From Podocnemis expansa (lineage: Eukaryota; Chordata; Testudines; Podocnemididae): a stretch of DNA of 64,000 nucleotides. The translations under genes and the position numbers were made by a program. Location of the stretch: the NCBI GenBank assembly GCA_007922195.1, contig ML682090.1, positions 69,171 to 133,170 of the forward strand. The letters run 5' to 3'. This document shows positions 10,721-22,633 of the stretch, one piece after another. How positions within the stretch are numbered: the first letter of the stretch is position 1; the number at the start of each line of letters is the position of its first letter. The notes beneath the pieces are model-generated. The model ran no database searches. It had not been told where the DNA came from and worked only from the letters and a program-made list of their open reading frames with translations.

Positions 10721-12740
10721 TGACTGCCTTGGAAGAAGGGATACAAATTCTCCAAAGCTCCAAAGCCAGGTGTGGCTGCACTCTGGAGAGACTGTACAAC
10801 TGGACTGTAAAATATCAGAAGAAGAAGTATGTGTGATGTGGTACAAAGAACAACAGAGTGGAAGTTTACTGCGGATTTTCCAGTGTTACAAATTTGGACG
10901 TTCAGATGGAATATACTCAATTAAAGTGAGCATTGCTGGAAACACATTTTCTCTAATTATCTGTAATGTACAAAGAGATGATTCAGGGTGTACTTCTATG
11001 GCCCCTTTGCCTCCATTTATTTATGTCCCAACTTCGGGAATGGTACCAGACTCATTGTCACAAGTGAGTTTCCAATGGCACAGAACAATGATGTCCCAGT
11101 GCTAGAAGGTGAGGTGACTATGAATCATCCTCTTTTGGGGCAAGATTGTGACCAATTCCCATTCAGCTTTAAGCCATCATTACTAGGGCAGAGGCAGCAC
11201 GATCCAGGCAGTGAGCCAAGGCATTGTTTCGGACATCTGGAGAGCTGGGCTCTGTTTCTTAATCACTGGGCACCAAGGGTGAGATTTTCAAAAACAATCA
11301 GCAGCCAACAGCTCCTGTTTACATGACCTAATAAATGACCAGAGTTTTAAATGTTCTGATCAAAACCTAGCTTTTGAAAATATGGAGCCTTTCAGAAAGT
11401 CTGACCTTGGATTTCCAAGGATCTTGGACTCCTCATCTTTATAATGGGAATAAGGGCTCTCTTATGTAAAAGCACTTTGAAGTCTATGGACAAAAAGCAC
11501 TGAATCAATGCTAGGTTTTAATATTTTCATGCACTTCAGGCAGGCTGATAAATTAGCAGTTGGATTTTAAATTTACATTTGCAGATGATTCTTTCTGAAA
11601 CTGCCTGAGCCCAGGATGAGGAGTATGTTTCACCTAGCTACTACCTTATTAAGACTTCAATAAATTGGGTTCTTTTCTAGGCATTCACTAAGCTTCATGA
11701 AGTTATTCTGTCCATGTGTACATAGGGGGGGCTATTCACTGTCTGAAGCAGCACAACATGAATTGAACATACAAATAATACTAGTAATATCTAATAATCC
11801 AAACTTGGTCCAGACATTCCAAAAATAAAGGCAAGGAATTACTCCAGGCATTACTAGAGGGTGTATCTCAAACTAACAGGATGAATGCAATAGAAAAGTT
11901 GTCTTGATTATTAGGTTTGCATAAGAACCTTTCCCCTTTTGGGCTTTTCATACCTAGATCTCAAAGCACCTTGCAGAAGTGACTAAGTAGCGTTTATGAA
12001 TAAGTATGATTTCCCCAGTTTTACAGTTGAGGAAACTGAGGCACAACGGGGCCATGAACACAGCAAGTCAGAGACAGAGCTGGGAATAGATGCTCAGGCC
12101 TCTTGACTCCCACTCTTGTGTCCTCACCACCAGGCTGACCAGATCCTCCGATGGGTTTTATATAGAACCAAACTGGCTGTTAGCACTCAGCAAATAATTC
12201 ACAGAGATCGAGTCAGGGCAAACTTCCAAGCAGTGACAGAGAGGGGGAGGTCTCTCCAGGTGGATGCCTCAGGGTCAGACATAACACGTGGAAGAAACAA
12301 GTCATTAGACATTGAAAACATGCTGCACTGGCTGGGGTGATTTAGAAACTACATATGGACTAGCAGACGTGCCAGCAATAGTTTTTCCTGATCCTTAGTT
12401 TTTGTGACTCAATTTCCTCTCTCTTTTAGATGCCTCAGAGTCGAGACTTTCCATTGTGGTACCCTCTGTCCCGGAGAATGCTGAGGTCCCCCCCACCCCT
12501 CCCAATCATTCCTCTTCTCTGCCTGCTCTTTGATTACTCTCCTCCCTGGAGTATGGTCTGGGATACTGGGGAGGAGGATCTGAGGGTCAGATGGATGCTG
12601 GAGCCATAGGTGGGAAACAGGTCTTTGGAGTCTAATGAGAATCCCTTCTGAGACATGGAACCAAGAGATGACCTACACTTGTACAGTGAAGGAGAACGGC
12701 ATGGAGAGACACATCAGTGCTATGCTCTCCAAGGAAACAG
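10721..12740 (+). pseudogene. Decayed plus-strand VJ-C1 receptor gene
   Basis: The V exon is 10721-11063 and the C1 exon 12430-12740, both clear relatives of the intact gene at 45786-52525 (for example LDCKISEEEVCVMWYKEQQ). Defects seen: no leader or promoter (replaced by a SINE); the V acceptor reads CAC instead of CAG; a net 2-bp insertion in framework 1; a net 1-bp deletion that destroys the YYC cysteine region and shifts the FGNGT strand; and insertion/deletion frameshifts with an early stop in the C1 exon (near 12480-12535). No TM or tail exons are seen before the transposons at 12.94 kb. The intron 11064-12429 holds no other gene. It has a MIR-like SINE at about 12005-12130. Confidence 0.85.
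12005..12135 (+). repeat. MIR-like SINE
   Basis: Contains 'gaggaaactgaggcac', 'cagagctgggaatagatgc' and 'ttgactcccactcttgtg', the conserved MIR/CORE-SINE body. The orthologous copy in the intact gene is at about 48020-48160, so it predates the duplication. Confidence 0.7.
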
Positions 12741-12940
12741 GTCCATTATCATATAATCAAACCTAACCTACCTACTTGGACTTTCATACAACCCCTCACC
12801 ATGGTATCCAGGCATGAAGAGTCAACAAAACTTACTGCAAGCCAGAGAAATAGAATCAGACAGGATGGTTTAGGTGAATGGTAACTAGTAGGAGCGAGGA
12901 GAGTTTTTGAGAATCTATGAGTATATCAACACTATAGTAC

Positions 12941-14251
12941 GGTATTTCTACACTGAGCAGTTTTTTTCAAAAGAAGGAGGCTTATTTCAAAAAAAACTTT
13001 TTACCAGTCCATGCAGGCATTTTGGTATTTCAAAATAAGCACTTGGTTATTTTGAAATAATGAAGAGCTATTTTGAAATAACTAAACCTACATTTATTTT
13101 GAAAGAGCAATTCTTTCAAAATAGTTATTTTGAAAAAAAGCCATTCCAAGCCATGTAACTGGCTTTTTTTTGAAGCAGTTACCCTATACGTTTCACTGCC
13201 TTCCCCTATTTCGAAAAAGAGAGTCTAGTGAAGACTCTCTATTTAGAAATAAGAACTTCTACCTTATTTTGAAATAGAGAGTCTTCTCTGGACTCCTCTT
13301 TCAAAATAATAATTTTGAAATAATATTAATTCAAAATAATTATTTTAAATTAAAATTGAAATAGTTATTTCAAAACATCTTTGGCAGTGTAGACATAGCC
13401 TATGGGCTTAAGTTGACTTAAAGCCCGTTAAGTCAACTTAAGCAAAGCCCAGACTATATTTAGAAATTATTACGTCAACTTACTTTACTCCTGTGCTGCA
13501 AGTCAGCTTAAGCATTTAAGTCAAGTTTACAGGGTAGGGCCTACCTCTTCCCCTTCCTGTGGCGTGATGGGGCTCTGGGACCCTAATTCAGCCCCAGGGC
13601 CGAATTCAGCTCCTGCCATGTGGAGAAAGACTGGAGCCCAATCTGGCTCCCGGCTTCTCTCTGCGGATGGCGGGGGCTGGCAGCCAGTTCATGCTACCTG
13701 CGGAGAGAGGCTGGGAGCTTGATCTCACTCCTAACCCCTCTCCAGGGATGGTGGGGGCTAGCAGCCAGTTCCTGGCACCTGTGGAGAGGAGCTAGGAGCC
13801 CGATCTGACTCCGAGCTGATTGTGCCACAGCTCAAGCAGCTCCGAGCCTGGTCAGTTTCACAGACTTCAAGCCTGTGAAATCGACCAGGCTTCAAGCTGG
13901 GTACTAGCCCCTGCAGCTTGCAGAGACGGCCTGGGCACAGATCAGGCTCCCAGCCACTTGCTGTGGGTGGCAGGAGCCAACTTCCAGTCCCTGCTGCCTG
14001 CTGCAAGGGGCTGGGAGCCGGCTCCAGCTCCCAGCCTCTTGCCAGTGGTAGCTGGGGCCAGATTGTGCCCCAGAACTGGACTGGGCTCCAGGAGTCCAAT
14101 CGGGACCTGGGGTGGGGTAAGGGGCGGGCAGCCCCGATGTCTGCACTGTGTTCAGTGCAGACATACCCTGAAGTTGACTTAACAAGGTCGACTTAAAGTC
14201 TAACTTCTTAAGTCAACTTCTAAGGGCCCCCTCCTCAGTGTTGACATAGCC
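12941..14251. mobile_element. Compound of terminal-inverted-repeat elements (TGTCTACACTG family)
   Basis: The left end 'ggtatttctacactgagcag' and right end '...cagtgttgacatagcc' are inverted repeats of each other. A second copy of the right terminus (cagtgtagacatagcc) ends at 13400, so at least two elements are nested or adjacent. The first is AT-rich with palindromic 'tattttgaaata' units. The second contains 'aagttgacttaa' palindromes around a GC-rich core (13540-14150). No transposase frame recognised. It removes the downstream part of the plus pseudogene. Confidence 0.7.
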
Positions 14252-16386
14252 ACTGAGACGATGTGTGAGTTATGGGGCAGTTATGGTCATTTCTCTTTCC
14301 CATCCAAACTCTGTTGAAAATCTTAATTTTTTCAACCCTCTGTGGGGAGAAATGAGTGCAAAGAGTGCATATTTAGATCAGAATCAGGCCTGAATTTTTA
14401 CTGTCACTGTGGTGAGCCAGAGGGCTGGCTTAGCCTCCAGTAACAGAACGTGGAGAGTAAGCGTCAGCTTGTAACCCTGGTACCTATGCTGGTGAGAAGT
14501 GATGGATGGGAACACTTCCTGGGACTTCAGTTGGATTCCAGCTGTGTAAAATGGCTCTACAGTGGGAATGTGAGGTTCATCCACAGGCTCTCAATGGAAT
14601 ATAAAGGGCCATCTTCTGCTCTCCCTGCCCTACTGTAAACCCAGATTAACTCCACTGCCTTCAGCCGAGTTCCTCTGGACATCCATGAGTGTCAGTGAAA
14701 GGAGATTCTGACTCAAAGAGTGCAAAAAGTCTCCTGGTGTATACAACATGCTGAGCTTCATGCATTTCAGCCACTAAGGGAAAAAATGGATACATGAGGA
14801 GGGAGGAAGGTGGCTTTTTTTTTAATATATAACATTTGGATTTACAACTTCAAAATGGGGAGCCGATATCAAGACAGATAGCATGGGTGATCTCTGTGGC
14901 TAGGGAGCCCCCTCCACCCATTGATAGTGTGTTGTTACACAGGTGTTGGCATGAGGGTCTGTGGACTGACACTTTTAGGAAAAGCAGCCACCTCTCCAGG
15001 AAATCATGGGAATAGGTGCTCCAGAATGGAGAGGCGAAGAAAACCTGACCTCTAACAGCTCTGCCTGGAAATATTCTTATTCATAATCTCACCTCCTATC
15101 ATTTAATGATATGGCTGGCCAGGTGTTAGGGTCCTGCTGACAACAGCTTCTGTGGGGCAGCTGGAAACCATCTCCAAACAGCAGAAAGCATCACTTCAAC
15201 CTGCTGCTGCCCATTCCAACTGCTGTGCATATCAGGGTGCCATGGTTGCCTTTACATCTAGGGTTTTCTGGTCCTCCTTGTGGCTACTGGTCACACAGCT
15301 GCATCTCAAGTTCTGCTGGGTGGATGTTCAGCTTCTCATGAGTACAGTCACTCACCTTCCCTTTCTAAACTAGCAAGTGCTTGGCTTAGACCCATGAGGA
15401 GCTCAGTTCATCATGATTACCTGTGTATAAGATGGTTCCTGAGCTCCAGATACTGTTCCCAGTGCCCAGCCTGAATAACTGAACTCAGGACCTCTAGGGG
15501 GCAAAGGGGAGGAACTGTCTCCTTCCCTGGTCACAGAACGGTGTGGGAGCCACTCCACAGCTGCTACTCTGGTGTTAGTCCAGGAATAGGCTTTGTAGCC
15601 CCAGTACCCAAACTCCACATAGCTCTTATCTAGAGGATTGGTCTAGTGGCATGCATTCTCTGCCAATCCCATCCCTTTTCCTTGTATAATTGTGAGTACA
15701 GAGCCAAGTTCTATGATACACAGAGAATGTGTAGGCCACAGGCAGGCTCCAGCCATGTCATCCTTCTTGATGAATGACACTGCACTGGTTCTGCGGTCTG
15801 GGGGTCACTGCACCCACAAAGGAGTGTGGGACTTCTCCATAAATGCTCCAATATGTAGCAAAGAAAGCTCATGCAATAAATAATTTTGTTAAGTCTCTAA
15901 AAGTGTTACAAGGCTTGTTGTTTGTTCATTATGATGAAGATGTCTTTCATATCACAGTAGGAAATCTTGTCGCTGGTTTGATTCTGTCTCTGACTTCCTC
16001 CTATTTATAGGGCTAGATGGACGACTGAGGTTAGTTTTCAGTTATGTTTTGGAACTGAGCCACATATAGCAGGAGTAAAGAGCAGCAAAAGGCTACAGCA
16101 ACAAACCACCGGCTTTGAAAGAAAGACAACGCCTTACAGCATGGCTACTGTCACTGAGATCAGCAATGAGATAGCAGTGAGTCTTAAGGCAAGGATCTCT
16201 TGCTGGTTTATGATCTTCCCCTTTTCCCCTTTCACTAGTCACTGCTCTCCCCTCCGGTTGGGTATAAATGATTTGACCCTGTTTGACAATGTTTGGTAAC
16301 ATTAGACAGCTCTATGCTTGACTAAGTAATAAATTTGAAAGCATACGACACAACTGTCAGTTACATTTTGAAAGAGACTGTTAAGC
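14252..16386. other. Duplicated noncoding block downstream of a minus receptor gene
   Basis: Aligns with 32.3-33.5 kb plus 33.83-35.8 kb, and its ends with about 54.05-54.25 kb. A minus-strand open stretch at 15618-15403 has a related open stretch at 33379-33176 (both contain GYKA, SVT and SGWALGT), each ending near ACACAG followed by GTA. No domain is recognised, so it is left as noncoding. Confidence 0.45.
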
Positions 16387-16392
16387 TTTATT
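16387..16392 (-). terminator. Poly(A) signal of minus receptor relic
   Basis: AATAAA on the minus strand (plus 'tttatt' in 'agctttatttaaa'), about 755 bp downstream of the stop in the orphan TM exon at 17147. The same signal and context occur at 35906-35915 for the complete gene and at 54257-54262. Confidence 0.6.
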
Positions 16393-17146
16393 TAAAACTC
16401 CTCTGTGCAAACTGCACATTGCTAGCCTGGAAACAATCATGCGAATCTTGCTTAAAAAGGTCAGCAGTTGACTGAAAAAGGAGGGTAGGATTGAGATTGT
16501 CTTTAATGAAAAATTTAAGTCCTCTCAGTTTGTCACTTTCATTTTTACTGACTTTCCAAAACAGACAGAAAAAGCCAAATCCACATTTAGCAGAATTACA
16601 GGGGTAATAGAATGGCCTGAATCCTAAATTCCTGGATTTTGAAGATGTGGTCAATGGCACATTAAATGAAAACTGAAGTTTTTCTTCACTACTTACAGCA
16701 GTTTTCTGATCAATTCATACTCATGCCAAGATTATCATGCCACTTCAATGGGATTTGTGCATTTACAACTGATGGGCTGAGTAGGCCTCCGCTGTGTAAT
16801 TAACAGTACTCCTTTACATCCAAACTCAATTTGTGCAGAGATTCCCAATGGAGTTTCATTTACCTATTTCAGGCAGAAGTTTACCCCCTGTAAGAAAGCA
16901 AGAGATGAAGATGGAAATAGTGTGATGAGCCATCAGATGCAAGACAAGTTCCAAGCATTGAACATGACTCAATACAGCACTCTTTCTAGGGAAGAGCTGC
17001 TGAGTTACAGGGGTGTAGGGGAACAAATGGTGAGCAGAGACAAAACAGAGGGAACTGGCAGAGCTGGTTTCAATCTATGATTCTGTGAATTATCAGCCTG
17101 ACTATTAACTGAGTCTTCATATCAGGTACAGACTGTAGTATGTTGA

Positions 17147-17295
17147 TTACCTGGATTGGAACAGCAGTGATCCAAAGCTTGACACACACATCACCACCAT
17201 GAAAAACACTACAGTTATTGTGTAGCGCACCATCTCTGGCATACACCAGCTGGGATGGACTGTGGAGGAAGTTGATACCAGTGGACTATCAGGCA
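17147..17295 (-). pseudogene. Orphan transmembrane exon of an activating-type minus receptor
   Basis: After a good acceptor (tctctcag before 17295) the phase-1 frame reads PDSPLVSTSSTVHPSWCMPE and then MVRYTITVVFFMVVMCVSS, ending at TAA 17149-17147. It aligns with the TM exon of the complete gene (36809-36685) and keeps the Cys before the membrane and the Arg at its start. It runs nine codons further than that copy and ends at cag|gtaatc, which could also serve as a splice donor. No C1 or V exon precedes it: similarity to the intact intron stops at about 17390, where an inverted-repeat element begins. A leader exon in the same orientation is at 29679-29715, so this is probably the 3' end of a gene gutted by repeat insertion and deletion. 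Confidence 0.75.
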
Positions 17296-17424
17296 CTGAG
17301 AGAGTCATGTTTGCTTCCATTCATTAAATCCTTTGGTTTTAACTTCCAATCCCGGCTCTTAATTCCTCTGTCTCCAATAGCTGTTATTATTTGAGCCTTT
17401 ATAGGGCTATGACTCAGACTCTGA

Positions 17425-17706
17425 GGTCAGGTCTACATTGCCCACAGTTTTTGGTGGCAGTCAAATGGAGATACACAAATTATTTAAAATATCTTGCATA
17501 TCTGAGTTTGATTGCCTACTGCTCACTCATCCACTGCCCTGAGTGGAAGGGAGGGGCCTCCGTTTGTCTCAGCACTACCCAAGTTGCCAGGGTAATGTTA
17601 GTAGATCAGCTTCCTGATTGACTGAGCAGGTCATCACAGATCTCTCAATTGAACTAGGAAGTTCAAAATGACGGTGGTGAATTTGCTGCCGCCAGTGAAG
17701 ACTAGC
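17425..17706. mobile_element. Putative short inverted-repeat element
   Basis: Left 'aggtctacattgcccacag' and right '...gctgccgccagtgaagactag' are loosely inverted. It lies exactly where similarity to the intact TM-C1 intron ends. Low certainty. Confidence 0.35.
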
Positions 17707-17910
17707 ACATAGAATTTAATGTCAGAAGGGACTGATATTATCATCTAGTCTCACCTCCTGCACAATGCAGGACACTGAACCTCACTCACTCACTCCTGTA
17801 ATAAACCTCTGATCTATGACTGAGTTATTAAAGTCCTCAAATAATGATTTAAAGACTTTAAGGTACAGAGAATCCACCAGCAAGTGAACCATGCCCCATG
17901 CTACAGAGGA
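17706..17910 (-). repeat. Degraded CR1-like 3' fragment
   Basis: 'catagaatttaatgtcagaa' followed by 'tcatctagtctcacctcctg' resembles the CR1 3' end seen at 4517, 6250 and 27105. Confidence 0.45.
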
Positions 17911-17974
17911 AGGCAAAAACAAACAAACAAACAAAAAACCCCCCCATAGTCTTTACCATTCTGTACTGGGGAAA

Positions 17975-18510
17975 AATATTGCAATCAGTTAAACCCTGAT
18001 CATGTGGCAAGAATCATTAGCCAGATGCCCAGGAAAGACTTCCCTGTAGGAACTCAGAAACTGGAGGCTGGGGGGCCAGGGAGGAGGGCACTTCCCTGGC
18101 ATGCCACTGAAACAAACCACTCATGGAAAAAAGCTGCCTGGAGTGGCTCATCTCCGCAGCACGTCTGGGGTCAGAGGTCCACAGGGATGCCATGGAAAGA
18201 AGTTGCCTGGAGCAGCTCCTCTTGGGGGGCCACCAGGCATGCTGAGGAAAGAAGCTACCCAGAGTGGCTCCTTGGAGGCTGCACACCATGGAGAGAAGCC
18301 ATTCTAGGCATCTTCTTTCTGCACCATGCCTGGAACAGGGGTATGGTGGAGACCCTCTGCGCCCCAGCTGCCCTTGAAAGAAGCTGCCCAGAGTGACTTT
18401 CAGTGACAGGAGCCACAATTTCTGTAGCATTGCAGAGGGTGCCGCATGTCGCTCCACATGGGCTCTCGTGCCACTGTTGGCACATGTGCCAGGAATTGCC
18501 TACCCTTGGT
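17975..18510. repeat. Element with degenerate internal tandem units
   Basis: Four to five degenerate units carrying 'gaaagaagctgcccagagtg' or variants, each followed by a GC-rich spacer. The right end 'ggaattgcctacccttggtt' resembles the ends of hAT-type elements. Open frames here are by-products of the GC-rich repeats. Confidence 0.45.
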
Positions 18511-21500
18511 TAAAAGGCTGCATGCTGTCAGTGGTGGTACAGATAAGCCCTTAGAAATCAGAATGTCATTCAATCACAATGTGTCCACAGCTCAGTCCTG
18601 CAAGGGGCTATTATAACCCTCCCAGTAACAGTGACTGACAATGGTACAATGTCCAGTTTACTGCTCTGAGGATCCCACAGACAATGCTTTGCAATGTACA
18701 GGGCTGTAAGGGACTGAAAGCAGATGCAGTTCTTTGCTCTTATGAGCAGTTGAAACACCCATCACTTTCCTTGTGTTTGCTGAGCATTGTGCATGCCCAG
18801 CAAGTGCCTCAGCACCATGCAGGATTGGGACCTTATGCTGTATAATGAAATCTCATCTTCCATGGTGGGGATGCAGTGACGCAGCTCTGTATCAGACCCA
18901 CAGCAACACTGTACAGTAGTTTTGGGCAGGAAGTGAAAAAGAAGAAACTTAGAAAACTGCAGGAGCCATTTTACAGCAATGCAATTACTGGCTGAACAGA
19001 AATTGGATTTCCCAGACCAGAAAAGTTTTTAAGATATTGAAATTTTTTGCCATCTCGAATTGGCATGAAAAATCAAAATCTCAATAATTTTCATGAACCA
19101 AAAGTATTTTTTTGTTTGGGTGAACAGAAGCACTTTGTTTTGACAGTTTTAAAGTGTCTCCTTTCCTTTTTTAGCACATTTATTTTTAGCATAGTTTCAG
19201 CTATTATTATTTTAGATTCTGAAGTGAGATACAATGCCAAACTGTGAAAACAGAATTTTTCATTTCATGAAATATTGAGACAAAAACATTTAAACAATTT
19301 TGAAAAACTTTTCCCAACTGGAACAAACAAACAAACAAACAAACAAACAAAACCCCCTGTTTATCAAAGTCGAAGCTTTTCCCACAAAAATTTCCATTTC
19401 AATGAACTGGAGTTTTCTGACAAAGAAACATTTCTTCTAAAAGGTTCCCCCCAGTACCCAAAATTATCCAAATGGGAAGGTGGCCAAGGCACCAGAGCCA
19501 GCTACTCTCTTCTTGCAAAAAGTATCACAGGATTGTTAGAGAATTCAAGTCACCAATCATCCCGGACCTCAGTTTTAAGTTTCAGTGGCAATAAGGGACC
19601 TCTTTCAGTCCCACTAGGTGCAGTGTTCCAGGTAACATGGAACCGGATTCAGCCACTTATTCAGTATATGGACATTCATGGAAGTGTCAGGCTAGAACAT
19701 ACCTCAGAAAGTCATTAATTTCAGGACCTATTGTACCTAGACTATGCTTGACAAGTGTCTGATCTTTTATGACAAATCTCCAGTGTTAGGGATTCCCCCA
19801 ACCTACCTCGAAAGTCAGTTTTCATGCTTAATTCCGCTTACTTTAGGAAGTTTTCCCTAATATCTTATCACAACTCCCTTGCTGCAGATTAAGTCCATGA
19901 CTTTTTGTCTTGCCTTTAGTGAATATGGAGAATGCTGATCACAGTCCACTTAAAACAGCCCTTACCATATTTGAAGATGTGCGTGCAACAAGTGGTGCGT
20001 AACACATTTGTTGTATCATCCTTCAAAGGAACACAGCTACTAAACTGGATGCAAAGAGCTAGATTCTGCTTTTGGAGATAGTGGTGTGTAAGCATGGAAT
20101 AAATCCACTGAATGAAACAGAGGTCTTCCAGATTTACACTGCTGTAAATGAGAGCAGAATCTGGCCCAAAGAATTAAAGAGGCCATCTTTGTCGTTACAC
20201 AGTTAGTGGGGCTAAATGCATTGAACAGGTAGGATAGGCAACACAAATGACTAGTGAGGTTCTGTCTTTGTTTAATGAGTGAGTTAGAATGATAGCTTGA
20301 AAAATAACAAGTTGTGATGGAAAAAGGCTGTGCCCACGCTGGCAGGCACTAGGAAAGCTCCAGCCATTGATAATGAGTGTTACTGTTGGATGGGGCAGAG
20401 GGGCTGGCCCATTAGGCCTGTGGATCTTGCTCTGGAGCAAAAGCAGGAGTCTACAGGGGAAGCACTGGAGTAGCCGGTCCAGCACTTATCTAAGGAGAGA
20501 TTCTCCCCCCTCACAGCACCTCCCACATCCAGGCTTCCCCCTCCAAACCCTGTTGCATGTCCAGATAATGTTACTGCAAAGTTAGCATGTGCCTGCTTGT
20601 CTCCTCTGTAGGCTTCTGTCATCCAGGCTCAGTCTTTGGGCAAGAAAGCAGCAGCTGTTCAGCTGTGTCTGGGTCCCTCTGTGGATGACGATGATGATGA
20701 AGGTATTACCACAGCAACTAAGGACCCCAATCATGGACCAGGGCTCAACTGTTCTAAGCTCTGCACATACACAGAACAGTTAGACAGTCCTTGCCTCAAA
20801 GAGCTTCCAATCTAACATACAAGAGATGTGTAAAGCCATCTGTACCACATTGCCCTAATATTCCAAATGAAAAGTTCCTACTGATGAGATCGGACATTTT
20901 AGAGATTTTCTGATCTTTCTATTCTAAGGAGACCAGTGGAAAAAATAAAGAAGAAAGGAGACAGATAGATAGAGTCTTCTTCCAACTTGCTATTTCTGAT
21001 CAGCACAGAGCCATCCATCAGTTCCCATGTGTAGATTCCCTGATACTAGGTACATCACAGTTTCACACTTTTCCCTCTCGCTGAATGCTGTATCGGACAC
21101 CTGTTGCGATTCTGTGAATCAAAATCCAAAAGAATGTACAAGATTCCACCCTGATTGGTAACATTTAGTAAAATGAGCCCCCTCCTTGTATAATGAAGTG
21201 ATACAAGCTGATGCAGAACTGGACACCCAAGTGCATTTAGCTGTATGAAAAATTCTGTCTCCTCTTATCCTTCTAATTTTCCTGTAAATTGAGTGTTTTC
21301 TCAATATGGAAACAGTGGCTGGATTCTCCCTTTAAGAATTGACCTGCTAATAATATTTTGCTACATCTAAATGTGGCTAAATGAAAGGTCTACTACAGAG
21401 GATGGAAAGCTTTGGATTAAATCCATAGCACCTGTCACTGGAAAATCTTCATGTACTTCAGAAATATAACTGGTTACAGCTATTTATGTTTTACATGCCA

Positions 21501-22320
21501 AAATATTCCCAGCTGAACACAAAAAAACCCTGTAAAGGGTGCAAACAGAAGAAATAAAATGTGAAGCTTCCCATCATCCTTGCACAGTAAGTCTTGTTAC
21601 CCACTCTTTACATACGAGGAAACCAGTGCTGTAGCAAGGGTGTCTGGCATCGACCAGTGCCTGGGAGCCAAGCCCATGTTTGTGTTCCCCTGGGTGCCCC
21701 ACAACGCCCCATGCCTTGGAGCCTGGCACCCAGGGGCTTGGCCCCCCCAGTGCCCTCCACTGTTGCTATGCCACTGTGGGAAACTGAGTCACAGAGCGGC
21801 TATTCACTTACCCACTATCACCTAGCATATTATAACCCAAGGTTATAATATGACTCTGTGCTCCTCTTCAGCTACTCCAACAGCTGGACTTCACCATCAC
21901 CTTCTCCTTGTAGATCAATCAATGCAAGTGCCAAATACATTAAGTTGGTGAATGAATGAGAAATTCCCAAGACATACATTGATTTAGACAGACATAGCTT
22001 GTGAAGTGCCCTACCTAGTGCTCCTGTGGAGTGGGAGGTGCTGAAATCCTGGGCTGGAATCCTGGAACAAAGGCAACAGTCAAAGTTCTTGACCTCCTCT
22101 GTCACTCCCCCAGCTGTGGCTTACTGACTCATGGTGCCTATGAGCTGTGTGTGTGCCAGACAGCATCACGTGTGGCCAACAGAGAGATAATCATCAGAAA
22201 TGCTGCTGCTCTTTCTGAGGCACATTCAAGATGCTTGGACCATGGGCAGTAGAAGCCTATGTCACTCCCCTTGTCACTGAGAATAAAACCCTCCTCCTGC
22301 CATGGGAAGAAAGATTCAGA
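18511..22320. other. Mostly noncoding; duplication blocks and old repeats
   Basis: 18511-18720 and 22100-22320 match 1.45-1.95 kb. An (AAAC)n stretch lies at about 19320-19352. A CR1 3' fragment on the minus strand covers about 19735-19990. 'caaagagcttccaatctaac' at about 20798 is a dispersed motif also present at 29.54 kb. No receptor exon was recognised in this interval, where the V and C1 exons of the gutted minus gene might be expected. Confidence 0.45.
19735..19990 (-). repeat. CR1 3' fragment
   Basis: Matches the CR1 3' region ('ttttccctaatatcttatca', 'cccttgctgcagattaagtcc', 'catatttgaagatg'), more diverged than the copies at 4.5 and 27.1 kb. Confidence 0.7.
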
Positions 22321-22448
22321 AAAAAAAAAAAAGAGTGGTTACTTGCCAGTAAATGTGGTTCTTTGTGATGTGTTGCTCATGTCCATTCCCAATTATGTGT
22401 CCATGCACCTCCGTTCATAGTCGCTGGAAAACTTTTTACCATCACCAT

Positions 22449-22633
22449 CAATGTTCCCTCTAATTACTAGTAGACTGTGTGCTCAAACAATTTCTTTGTG
22501 TGCGCAAAAACATTTCTTTTTGAGCAACAATATTAGCACTATTGATTTTTTTGTGCGCACTTTATTTTTTTGTGTGGGCAGGTTTCAAGACCTGTGTGCG
22601 TGCGCACACGCACACATCTTAGAGGGAACAGTG
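22449..22633. mobile_element. hAT-type MITE, 8-bp target duplication
   Basis: Inverted ends CAATGTTCCCTCTAA and TTAGAGGGAACAGTG, flanked by atcaccat and attaccat (7 of 8 bases equal). The interior is T/G-rich with 'gtgtgcgcaaaaa'. It sits inside the DIRS terminal region. Confidence 0.85.

Noticed and set aside
11064..11200. Recombination signal after V exons
   Set aside because: No CACAGTG heptamer with an ACAAAAACC-type nonamer was seen next to any V exon; V and J are one exon, so rearrangement is not needed.
17975..18485. 130-146-codon frames on both strands
   Set aside because: Mirror frames of a repeated GC-rich unit; no domain or splice support.
19320..19352. Short direct repeats as a CRISPR-like array
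   Set aside because: Simple (AAAC)n microsatellite; CRISPR is not expected in a vertebrate.
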